From positions 1,116,001 to 1,180,000 of the forward strand of contig NZ_VSZO01000001.1 in assembly GCF_008312935.1 (NCBI RefSeq): DNA of 64,000 nucleotides. The letters run 5' to 3'. Under the pieces are notes generated by a model. It ran no database searches. It was not told where the DNA came from and saw only the letters and a program-made list of their open reading frames with translations. This document shows positions 56,948 through 64,000 of this stretch, piece after piece. The translations under genes and the position numbers were made by a program. This stretch comes from Roseiconus lacunae. GTDB lineage: Bacteria > Planctomycetota > Planctomycetia > Pirellulales > Pirellulaceae. The stretch's first letter is position 1; each line of letters opens with the position of its first letter.

Positions 56948-58356
56948 GTTCTGCCGCTGAGAAACCCAACTTTGTCATCATTTTCACAGATGATCAGGGC
57001 TATCAGGATGTTGGCTGCTTTGGTTCACCCGACATTCGAACTCCACGTTTAGATGCAATGGCCGCTGACGGCATGAAGTTCACTAGCTTCTACGCGCAAC
57101 CGATTTGCGGACCGTCCCGTGCCGCACTCATGACTGGTTGCTATCCAATGCGTGTTGCCGAGCGAGGCCACACAAAACAGGTTCATCCGATTCTGCACGA
57201 GGACGAGATCACCATCGCTGAAGTCCTGAAAACGAAGGGCTATGCGACGGCCTGCTTTGGAAAGTGGGATCTGGCGAAACATTCTCAGTCGGATTTCTTC
57301 ATGGATCTTTTCCCAACCCACCAGGGATTCGATTACTTCTACGGAACACCCACCAGCAATGACCGGACCGCGAACCTTTACCGCAATGGAGAACTGATCG
57401 AACCGGCGACGGACATGGCGACGCTGACTCAGCGTTACACGGATGAAGCCATCGCGTTTATCAAAAAGAATCAAGACCAGCCGTTTTTCGTTTATATACC
57501 GCATTCAATGCCGCACACGCGGTTGGATGCATCGCCAAAGTTCAAAGGGAAAAGCCGGCGAGGTCTGTACGGCGACGTCATTGAAGAGATCGACTTCAAT
57601 GTCGGCAGGGTCCTGGACACGCTCAATGAGCTGAATCTGGCTGAGAACACCTATGTTCTTTTCACAAGCGACAATGGTCCCTGGCTAATCAAGAACAAAG
57701 ACCATGCCGACGGGCATCTGCCGGGTGATCACGGTGGATCGGCCGGACCGCTCAGGAGCGGCAAGGTGTCGACCTTCGAAGGTGGCGTTCGCGTCCCCGC
57801 GATTGTCTGGGCGCCCGGCAAGGTACCAGCCGGAACGGTTTGCGATCTCGTTGCCACGACTATGGACGTCATGCCGACGTTTGCTGCGCTAGCCGGTGCC
57901 GAAATGCCATCCGATCGTGTGATCGACGGCGAAGACATTCGACATCTCTTCCACGGCGAATTCGACAAGGCGAATCCTGATAAGGCGTACTTCTACTATC
58001 TGCGAGTCCATCTGCAGGCTGTTCGTCAGGGCAAGTGGAAACTTCACCTATCCAGGGAAAAGGAACCAATCGGAGCCGCACCGTTTGGTCGCAATACCCA
58101 CATCGCGCCCAAGGATCGTATTGGTTTTGAAGAGCCCTTTCTGGTCGACCTGGAAAACGATCTCGGCGAAACGACGAACCTTGCGGCAGAGAATCCTCAG
58201 GTCGTGGATAGGCTGCTTGGACTTGCCGAAACGATGCGCAAAGACCTGGGTGACTATGACCGGGTGGGAAACAACATGAGGTTCTTCGATCCGTTAGATG
58301 TCCGCCCCACGACACCACCCGTTCCAGCACCTCGAAAGCCAACAACAAGAAAGTAA
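56866..58356 (+). CDS. Secreted sulfatase (formylglycine type)
   Basis: 496 aa from ATG 56866, overlapping the RAYT stop. Signal peptide ~1-33; two REPs encode part of it (GLLAKFTTLVI, GLLAKSTTC). Sulfatase: FVIIFTDDQGYQDVGCFGSP, then the formylglycine motif CGPSRAALMTG (C-x-P-S-R), GKWDLAKHSQ, SDNGPWLIKNKDHADG. Hydrolyses sulfate esters, probably of algal polysaccharides. Needs formylglycine-generating enzyme. Translation is coupled to RAYT. Confidence 0.92.
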   Translation: MIRWFVMGLLAKFTTLVILGLLAKSTTCSAAEKPNFVIIFTDDQGYQDVGCFGSPDIRTPRLDAMAADGMKFTSFYAQPICGPSRAALMTGCYPMRVAERGHTKQVHPILHEDEITIAEVLKTKGYATACFGKWDLAKHSQSDFFMDLFPTHQGFDYFYGTPTSNDRTANLYRNGELIEPATDMATLTQRYTDEAIAFIKKNQDQPFFVYIPHSMPHTRLDASPKFKGKSRRGLYGDVIEEIDFNVGRVLDTLNELNLAENTYVLFTSDNGPWLIKNKDHADGHLPGDHGGSAGPLRSGKVSTFEGGVRVPAIVWAPGKVPAGTVCDLVATTMDVMPTFAALAGAEMPSDRVIDGEDIRHLFHGEFDKANPDKAYFYYLRVHLQAVRQGKWKLHLSREKEPIGAAPFGRNTHIAPKDRIGFEEPFLVDLENDLGETTNLAAENPQVVDRLLGLAETMRKDLGDYDRVGNNMRFFDPLDVRPTTPPVPAPRKPTTRK

Positions 58357-58426
58357 CGTAGCGGAAGTCGTCAAGACCTTCGTTTTGCTCAGCGTATTTC
58401 GAAAGTCTTGACGACTTCCGCAATGG
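58357..58426. repeat. Long palindrome between sulfatase genes
   Basis: GCGGAAGTCGTCAAGACCTT and its inverse AAAGTCTTGACGACTTCCGC, separated by ~25 nt. Different core from types A and B. It may also work as a transcription terminator although no T run follows. Confidence 0.75.
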
Positions 58427-58455
58427 TCTATCACCCAACATCTGATTGCCAACTT

Positions 58456-59889
58456 ATGAAACGCCCCGTTCAATTGCTGACCTTCTTCCTCTTGGCAACC
58501 TGTCTAGTCTTTGCTGGGGAGCAGTCTGATGGTGCAGATCGGCCAAACATTCTGTTCATCTTTACTGACGACTGGGGCTGGGGCGATCTCGGCTGCCATG
58601 GGCATCCGTACTTAAAGACGCCGAATATCGATCGGCTTGCTAAAGAAGGCACCGACTTCCATCGTTTTACGGTCGCCAGCGGCGTCTGTTCTCCGAGTCG
58701 CACCGCGGTGATGACCGGTCATTTCCCGGCGCGTTACAACATCGATGGTCATTTCGCGGCGGTTAGGAGTAACGCAAATCGTGGTATGCCGGACTGGCTT
58801 GATCCGAAGACGCCGACGATTCCGCGGATGCTGCAGTCGGCCGGCTACGCGACGGCTCATTTTGGAAAGTGGCATCTCGCCAACAACATGATTCCCGATT
58901 CGCCGTTGCCAATGGACTACGGGTACGACGAGTATGGTGCCTTCAATTGCTCTGGCGAACAAATGCCGGTGCACGAAGATGCCACTCGCGCAATTGCATT
59001 CATCGAAAAGAGCTCCGCTGCGAAGAAGCCGTTTTTCATTAACTTATGGATGCACGAGCCGCACACACCGCATCATACTTTGCCGGAATATCGTCGACGT
59101 TTCCCAGGACTGGATGATCCTGACAATGTCTACGCGTCCGTGCTTTCCCACGCCGACGACCGGATTGGAGAATTGCTCGATGCCTTGGACCGATTAAAAC
59201 TGACCGACAACACGCTCGTGATCTTTAGCTCGGACAACGGTCCGGCAGGCAACGGCCGAGGCGGCAAGCTTACCACCATGTACGACTCCGCGACGGGCGA
59301 GGGATTTGGAATTGGTTGTAGCGTTGGGACAACCGGTGGACGCAATGGACGCAAAAAGTCAATTCTGCAGGGCGGCATTGGTGTCCCATTCATCGCCCGC
59401 TGGCCGGGAAAGATCAAGGCCGGTGCGATCGATGATGTTTCGTGGATTTCCGCTGTCGACCTGCTGCCAACGTTCTGCGAAATCGCGGGAGCAGGCATGC
59501 CTGATGGGTATGAGCCCGACGGCATGAGCCAAGTGGCGACACTGCAAGGTTCCAAACTTGAATTGCGCAACAAGCCGTTGTTTTGGAAGGGCATTCCAAA
59601 CAGCAAAGGCCCTGTCTTTTCGATCTTGGATAGAAGGTGGCGACTGCTGGTCAGTCCTGACTTCGAGGTGCTCGAGCTTTACGACTTGAACAAAGACCCT
59701 TTGGAAAAGAACGATTTGAAGGACTCACATCCGAAGATCGCCGGTGAGCTATTGGAACAGCTACAGGCTTGGCATGCGACACTTCCAGAGCAACTCAACC
59801 CAGAGTGCTTTTCAAAGTACCGTGCGAAGGGTGCTGGACCGCTGCCGTCAGAGGTCAAGCCGCTCTTCCAGTTCAATCCGTCTCGATAA
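58456..59889 (+). CDS. Secreted sulfatase
   Basis: 477 aa from ATG 58456. Signal peptide residues 1-24 (LTFFLLATCLVFAGEQ). Core: NILFIFTDDWGWGDLGCHGH, formylglycine motif CSPSRTAVMTG, GKWHLANNMI, FSSDNGPAGNG and IARWPGKIKAG. Intact sulfatase for an unknown sulfated polymer. Tandem with the neighbouring sulfatases. Confidence 0.92.
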   Translation: MKRPVQLLTFFLLATCLVFAGEQSDGADRPNILFIFTDDWGWGDLGCHGHPYLKTPNIDRLAKEGTDFHRFTVASGVCSPSRTAVMTGHFPARYNIDGHFAAVRSNANRGMPDWLDPKTPTIPRMLQSAGYATAHFGKWHLANNMIPDSPLPMDYGYDEYGAFNCSGEQMPVHEDATRAIAFIEKSSAAKKPFFINLWMHEPHTPHHTLPEYRRRFPGLDDPDNVYASVLSHADDRIGELLDALDRLKLTDNTLVIFSSDNGPAGNGRGGKLTTMYDSATGEGFGIGCSVGTTGGRNGRKKSILQGGIGVPFIARWPGKIKAGAIDDVSWISAVDLLPTFCEIAGAGMPDGYEPDGMSQVATLQGSKLELRNKPLFWKGIPNSKGPVFSILDRRWRLLVSPDFEVLELYDLNKDPLEKNDLKDSHPKIAGELLEQLQAWHATLPEQLNPECFSKYRAKGAGPLPSEVKPLFQFNPSR

Positions 59890-59918
59890 GGCGAATGGCC
59901 GTTGAGTTCCTACCCACC

Positions 59919-59976
59919 GTAGTGGATTTCGCCAGAAATCCTGCGGAACAAGGGATTTCTGGCGAAATCCACTACG
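59919..59976. repeat. REP type A variant palindrome
   Basis: GTAGTGGATTTCGCCAGAAATC and the inverse GATTTCTGGCGAAATCCACTAC. Paired substitutions relative to type A (ATTTC/GAAAT for ACTTC/GAAGT) keep the palindrome. Intergenic, upstream of the double sulfatase. Confidence 0.85.
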
Positions 59977-60046
59977 GTAACTTATCAACCGCTACGCGCT
60001 AAAGAAAATGGTTTTCCTTCAAATAAAGTTGGACTCCTGCAAGACA

Positions 60047-63000
60047 ATGAATAAGAAAATCGTTTTCGCCATCACGGCATTTTTCATCTATCTAGCTCCG
60101 ACTCCGCATTGTCAGTCAGCGGACGGGCCGCCCAATGTCGTTCTGATCTTCGCCGACGATCTCGGCTACGGCGATCTTGGATGTTACGGCGCCACGAAAG
60201 TACAGACGCCAAATATTGACGCGTTGGCCGCAGATGGGCGGCGGTTCACGGATGCTCATTCGGTGTCGGCGGTTTGCACGCCGTCGCGTTATGCGTTACT
60301 GACCGGCCAATATCCGGTCCGCGCAAACGATGGTCGAGGCGTTTGGGGACCTGCTCCCATTACTTCGAAACTCATTGTCGATACCAACAAGACAACCATC
60401 GCAGATGTGTTCAAGAGTGCGGGTTACGAAGCAGGCGTGATTGGGAAATGGCACCTGGGATTCGGGGAGGGAACGAACAAGTGGCAGGAACCATTGCGTC
60501 CCGGTCCACAGGATCTTGGGTTTGATTACTACTTTGGTATGCCAGTCGTCAACAGTGCTCCGCCCTATGTTTATGTCGAAAACGATCGTGTCGTCGGCAG
60601 CGATTCGGATGACCCGCTGGTGCTTCTCGGCAGGAATGCCAAAGGCATCACACCGATCACACCCATTCCTCCGGAAGCCGCGCAGCGTAGTCCCAATCAA
60701 TTTGGTGGAGCAAAGAAGGCTCACGCGCTGTTCAACGATTACCAGGTCGGAACAACGCTGGCGAAGAAGTCCGTCGAATGGATCAATGAGCACAAAGACA
60801 AGCCGTTCTTTCTGTATCTAGCGACGACCAACATTCATCACCCCTTTACTCCCGCCAAACGGTTTCAAGGTACCAGCGGGTGTGGTCTTTATGGTGATTT
60901 CATCCATGAACTCGACTGGATCGTCGGCGAGGTGATGACTTGTCTTGAAGAGAACGGAGTTGCTGACAACACATTGGTGATCTTCACGAGTGACAACGGC
61001 GGCATGTTCAATCTCGGTGGTCAGGCTGCATTTAAGGCAGGACATCGGCAGAACGGTGACTTGCTTGGGTTCAAGTTCGGGGTCTGGGAAGGCGGACACC
61101 GCGTGCCAATGATTGTGCGTTGGCCGGGTAGAGTGAAAGCGGGCACGACTTCCGATCAGTTGATTGGTAACGTCGACATGCTGGCGACCTTTGCTGCGTT
61201 AACCGGACAAAAGATCGGGAAGGCTCAGCAAGCGGACAGCGTCAACATGCTTCCTGCCTTCGTGGACGAACCGGAAGAGCAGATTCGCGACCATCTGGTT
61301 CTTGCTCCACACAAGGGCACTCACCTATCGGTTCGCAAAGGAAAATGGATGTATATCCCGAACCAGGGGAGCGGTGGATTCGGGGGAAAGAAGCCGGGCG
61401 ATCACACATTCGCCGGACCAGCAGCGGCAACGTTCGTGGGCTCCGTCAACAGCGACATCGAAGACGGCAAGATCAGGCAAGACGCGCCGCCCGCTCAGCT
61501 TTACGATCTGGAAGCGGACGTGAACGAGACACAGAATGTCCATGATGAAAATCCCGAAGTCGTCAAGGAACTGAAGGCGTTGCTTGCACTGTACCGTAGT
61601 GGAATTCGCCAGAATTCCCCCAAGCAAGGAAAGCAAAAACGAAGGACTTCTGGCGAAGTCCACTACAAGCCGGCAAAGAAGACACCGGCGATTCCCAGCA
61701 ACAGCAGTGCGTCGTTTGATTTTGAGTCCGGAACGCTGGCTCCGTGGAGAATCATCGAAGGGGAATTCGGGCACATTATCGGCAGCCGAGATCGTTTCTT
61801 TCACAACCAAGGTGAATACAACAAGCAGGGTGAACACTACCTGACGACATTGGAAGCATCCACGGGCGCCGAAAAAGGAAGTGACCCTCAAACGGGCATC
61901 GTTGTCTCACCGCTATTCATTCCCGAACTTGGCAAGATGACGTTCCGTGTCGGCGGCGGCGACGGTCCGAACACGTATGCGGCTCTTTGTACTGCGGACG
62001 GAGAAGAAGTTCAGTTCGCTCGAGGCATCCGTGACCAGGTGATGCAGCAGTGCGAATGGGACCTTTCACCGTATGCCGGCAAAAAGATGTTTATCAAAAT
62101 TGTCGACAACGCGACCGGCGGTTGGGGTCACATCACAGCTGACGATTTTCAGTTCGATGGGAAAGTGTTCGACGAGTACCCTACGGCCAGTAGTGGGATT
62201 CGCCAGAATTCCAAATCAAAATCTCCCGAGCTGAAAGGGACTTCTGGCGAAGTCCACTACTCGAAGACTGAGGGGGTGCCGTCCTTCAAGCCAAACTTCG
62301 TCGTCATCTTCACCGACGACCAGGGCTACGGTGATTTAAGTTGCTACGAAGCAGATCACGTCAGCACACCGCGTATCGATCAGATGGCCAAAGAGGGTTC
62401 CCGGCTCACCAGCTTTTACGTCGCGGCTCCGGTTTGCACGCCTTCTCGAGCAGGCCTGATGACGGGCTGCTATCCAAAGCGAGTCGGTATGGCGACAGGA
62501 TCGAACTTTGGAGTGCTGCTGGCCGGCGATACCAAGGGATTGAATCCCGAGGAAATGACAATCGCGGAGGTTCTCAAATCGGCTGGCTACAAAACGGGGA
62601 TGTTTGGCAAATGGCACCTCGGAGATCAGCCAGATTTTCTTCCAACACGGCAGGGCTTCGACGAGTTCTTCGGACTGCCTTACAGTCACGACATTCACCC
62701 GTTCCATCCACGGCAGGACAGATTCAATTTCCCACCATTGCCGGTGCTCGACGGCGACACTGTGATTGAGATGGATCCGGATGCAGACTACCTCACCAAA
62801 CGCATCACCGAACGAGCTGTATCGTTCATTGAGCTGAACAAAGACGTTCCTTTCTTCTTATATGTTCCGCATCCAATTCCACATGCTCCGCTGCACGTGT
62901 CTTCGCCGTTCATGGAAGGCGTCGCCGATGAAGTTGTTTCGAAGCTGAAGGACGAAGTTGGCAAAATCGACTATCGCACGCGTGACGAATTGTTCCGACA

Positions 63001-63646
63001 GGCGATCGCTGAGATCGACTGGTCGGTCGGAACCATTCTCGACACACTCAAAGCAAATGGATTGGACGAGAAGACTCTCGTCATTTTCACCTCAGACAAC
63101 GGTCCTCCGAAAAACACCCTTCACGCCAGCCCCGGCCCGCTAAGAGGTCACAAGGGAACGACGTTTGAAGGCGGAATGCGGGAACCTACAGTCATCCGCT
63201 GGCCCGGAATGATTCCCGCGGGCCACGACAACAATGAATTGATGACGACGATGGACCTGCTTCCGACGTTCGCCAAATTGGCCGGAGCTGAACTTCCCAC
63301 CGATCGCATCATCGACGGGAAAGACATCTGGCCGACACTTGTCGGCCAGTCCCCAACGCCGCACGAAGCATTCTTTTATCATCAAGGCAACTCGCTCACG
63401 GCCGTCCGATCGGGCAAGTGGAAGCTCCACACCAACAAAGGTCGACCGATGCAACTCTACAATCTCGACGATGACATTGGCGAGATGAACAATGTCATCG
63501 AGGCGCACCCCGAAGTTGTGAAACAGCTCAACAATCACCTGCACGAGTTTGCAAACGACATTGCTAACAACAGCCGACCGGCGGCATTCGCCGAGAATCC
63601 AAGACCCCTGTCAAAGGGAGCAGTACATCATGAACTCAACCGGTGA
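60047..63646 (+). CDS. Sulfatase - jelly-roll-like - sulfatase fusion with REP-derived linkers
   Basis: 1199 aa from ATG 60047. Signal peptide ~1-24 (IVFAITAFFIYLAPTPHCQS). Sulfatase 1 about residues 28-515 (NVVLIFADDLGYGDLGCYGA; CTPSRYALLTG; GKWHLGFGEG). Residues ~560-705 are a jelly-roll-like domain (FDFESGTLAPWRIIEGEFGH). Sulfatase 2 about 745-1180 (FVVIFTDDQGYGDLSCYEAD; CTPSRAGLMTG; GKWHLGDQPD). Both junctions (~517-542 and ~714-739) are encoded by REPs (SGIRQNS...TSGEVHY). Whether this is one processed chain or a chimera made by REP recombination is unclear. Confidence 0.88.
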   Translation: MNKKIVFAITAFFIYLAPTPHCQSADGPPNVVLIFADDLGYGDLGCYGATKVQTPNIDALAADGRRFTDAHSVSAVCTPSRYALLTGQYPVRANDGRGVWGPAPITSKLIVDTNKTTIADVFKSAGYEAGVIGKWHLGFGEGTNKWQEPLRPGPQDLGFDYYFGMPVVNSAPPYVYVENDRVVGSDSDDPLVLLGRNAKGITPITPIPPEAAQRSPNQFGGAKKAHALFNDYQVGTTLAKKSVEWINEHKDKPFFLYLATTNIHHPFTPAKRFQGTSGCGLYGDFIHELDWIVGEVMTCLEENGVADNTLVIFTSDNGGMFNLGGQAAFKAGHRQNGDLLGFKFGVWEGGHRVPMIVRWPGRVKAGTTSDQLIGNVDMLATFAALTGQKIGKAQQADSVNMLPAFVDEPEEQIRDHLVLAPHKGTHLSVRKGKWMYIPNQGSGGFGGKKPGDHTFAGPAAATFVGSVNSDIEDGKIRQDAPPAQLYDLEADVNETQNVHDENPEVVKELKALLALYRSGIRQNSPKQGKQKRRTSGEVHYKPAKKTPAIPSNSSASFDFESGTLAPWRIIEGEFGHIIGSRDRFFHNQGEYNKQGEHYLTTLEASTGAEKGSDPQTGIVVSPLFIPELGKMTFRVGGGDGPNTYAALCTADGEEVQFARGIRDQVMQQCEWDLSPYAGKKMFIKIVDNATGGWGHITADDFQFDGKVFDEYPTASSGIRQNSKSKSPELKGTSGEVHYSKTEGVPSFKPNFVVIFTDDQGYGDLSCYEADHVSTPRIDQMAKEGSRLTSFYVAAPVCTPSRAGLMTGCYPKRVGMATGSNFGVLLAGDTKGLNPEEMTIAEVLKSAGYKTGMFGKWHLGDQPDFLPTRQGFDEFFGLPYSHDIHPFHPRQDRFNFPPLPVLDGDTVIEMDPDADYLTKRITERAVSFIELNKDVPFFLYVPHPIPHAPLHVSSPFMEGVADEVVSKLKDEVGKIDYRTRDELFRQAIAEIDWSVGTILDTLKANGLDEKTLVIFTSDNGPPKNTLHASPGPLRGHKGTTFEGGMREPTVIRWPGMIPAGHDNNELMTTMDLLPTFAKLAGAELPTDRIIDGKDIWPTLVGQSPTPHEAFFYHQGNSLTAVRSGKWKLHTNKGRPMQLYNLDDDIGEMNNVIEAHPEVVKQLNNHLHEFANDIANNSRPAAFAENPRPLSKGAVHHELNR
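61596..61666. repeat. In-frame REP type A, linker 1 of the double sulfatase
   Basis: GTAGTGGAATTCGCCAGAAT ... GGACTTCTGGCGAAGTCCAC; translated as SGIRQNSPKQGKQ...TSGEVHY. Confidence 0.9.
62189..62260. repeat. In-frame REP type A, linker 2 of the double sulfatase
   Basis: AGTAGTGGGATTCGCCAGAA ... GGGACTTCTGGCGAAGTCCA; translated as SSGIRQNSKSKSPEL...TSGEVHY. Same reading frame and peptide as linker 1. Confidence 0.9.
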
Positions 63647-64000
63647 ACCAGGCAGAATGATAGAGGGAAGAAAACCTCCACTCAACATCTTCCTCCCCTT
63701 GTTCCTTTATCCAGTTATTCTGATTCTCATCGCATGCTCATCCGTCGATGCAGCGGACCGACCGAACATCGTCGTCATCATGGCGGATGAGAAGTCTGAA
63801 ATCACGGAGCAGCGCACGAACCAGAACGGACAAAGGTCGCGTGAATTTAGCAATCATGGTTCCAATATCGCACTAGCTTCCAAAGAAGAACTCTACCTCG
63901 ACAGAAAGCTGGCCTTCGCCAATCCCGAGGTAGACAATCCAAATCTTCCGAACGTTTTGCTGATCGGTGATTCGATCTCCATCGGCTACACGGCATATGT
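63630..64000 (+). CDS. Secreted SGNH-hydrolase-like protein with a sulfatase-like leader (3' end outside window)
   Basis: Partial, at least 123 aa from ATG 63630, overlapping the previous stop by 17 bp. Signal anchor (LFLYPVILILIACSSVDA), then DRPNIVVIMADE, which is the first strand of a sulfatase, cut short and followed by a hydrophilic stretch. Near the right edge an SGNH block I appears (NVLLIGDSISIGYTAY, catalytic Ser). It looks like a deletion joined a sulfatase start to an SGNH hydrolase. Confidence 0.75.
   Translation, partial: MNSTGEPGRMIEGRKPPLNIFLPLFLYPVILILIACSSVDAADRPNIVVIMADEKSEITEQRTNQNGQRSREFSNHGSNIALASKEELYLDRKLAFANPEVDNPNLPNVLLIGDSISIGYTAY

Overview
The window looks like part of a planctomycete chromosome (Pirellulaceae-like). 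The evidence is a run of secreted sulfatases, an ECF-sigma/Ser-Thr-kinase fusion, a DUF1569 protein, a PSD1/DUF1553-like remnant and moderate-to-high GC. This is inferred from gene content; no rRNA or other taxonomic marker is present.

Region 1 (1-14.65 kb) is a phage-tail-like (prophage or tailocin) operon on the + strand with stop/start overlaps: small head-tail and tail-completion proteins, a tail-tube-like protein, a tail chaperone pair, a 1044-aa tape measure, a distal tail protein, and an 881-aa protein with a ~500-residue serine-rich tract. After these come two GT-A glycosyltransferases, a GT25-sulfotransferase-like fusion, a radical-SAM protein and a Pro-rich protein, which could decorate the serine-rich protein. 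Region 2 (14.65-17.9 kb) is ordinary chromosomal genes: Zn-ribbon, TIGR03643, SOUL, DCC, two GNATs and DUF1569.

Region 3 (18.3-30.5 kb) is the most unusual part. A dense + strand array of 41 tRNA genes (nearly all isotypes, none encoding CCA, most followed by CT) is interrupted by a hypothetical gene, an SPFH protein, an endonuclease V and a SEC-C protein. It runs directly into at least eight tandem RNA units that I interpret as Y RNAs. Each has a 5-8 bp closing stem, a conserved 5' motif (GACTGCC-N3-YGG-ANTACAT) and a conserved 3' motif (ACYTCGTY). Four of them enclose a circularly permuted tRNA: T arm first, then an acceptor stem closed as a hairpin, then the D arm. Immediately downstream is the gene for the Y-RNA-binding protein Ro60 (TROVE + vWA), then KptA (RNA 2'-phosphotransferase) and a macro-domain protein that could handle the ADP-ribose product of KptA. 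Together this looks like an RNA quality-control or repair island.

Region 4 (30.9-36.5 kb) holds a GxxExxY protein, an M28 peptidase, a ferredoxin, the sigma/kinase fusion and nuclease-like proteins. Region 5 (36.0-51.2 kb) is a defence/mobile island: a HIT-PLD-SF2 helicase-DUF3427-S24 protein with a frameshifted neighbour, an IS200-like transposase, an ABC-three-component operon, an HsdR remnant, a second PLD-helicase, a prim-pol remnant, a ParB remnant and a NADAR enzyme. Region 6 (51.5-55.1 kb) has two hypothetical/FKBP-like genes and a collapsed, deletion-riddled copy of the 14.1-32.2 kb region.

Region 7 (55.1-64.0 kb) is a secreted beta-propeller-like protein and three intact sulfatase genes (one a sulfatase-jelly roll-sulfatase fusion), with a RAYT (REP-associated tyrosine transposase) and its palindromic REPs. 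Some REPs lie inside coding sequences: they form two in-frame linkers of the double sulfatase and part of a signal peptide. No CRISPR array or rRNA was seen.
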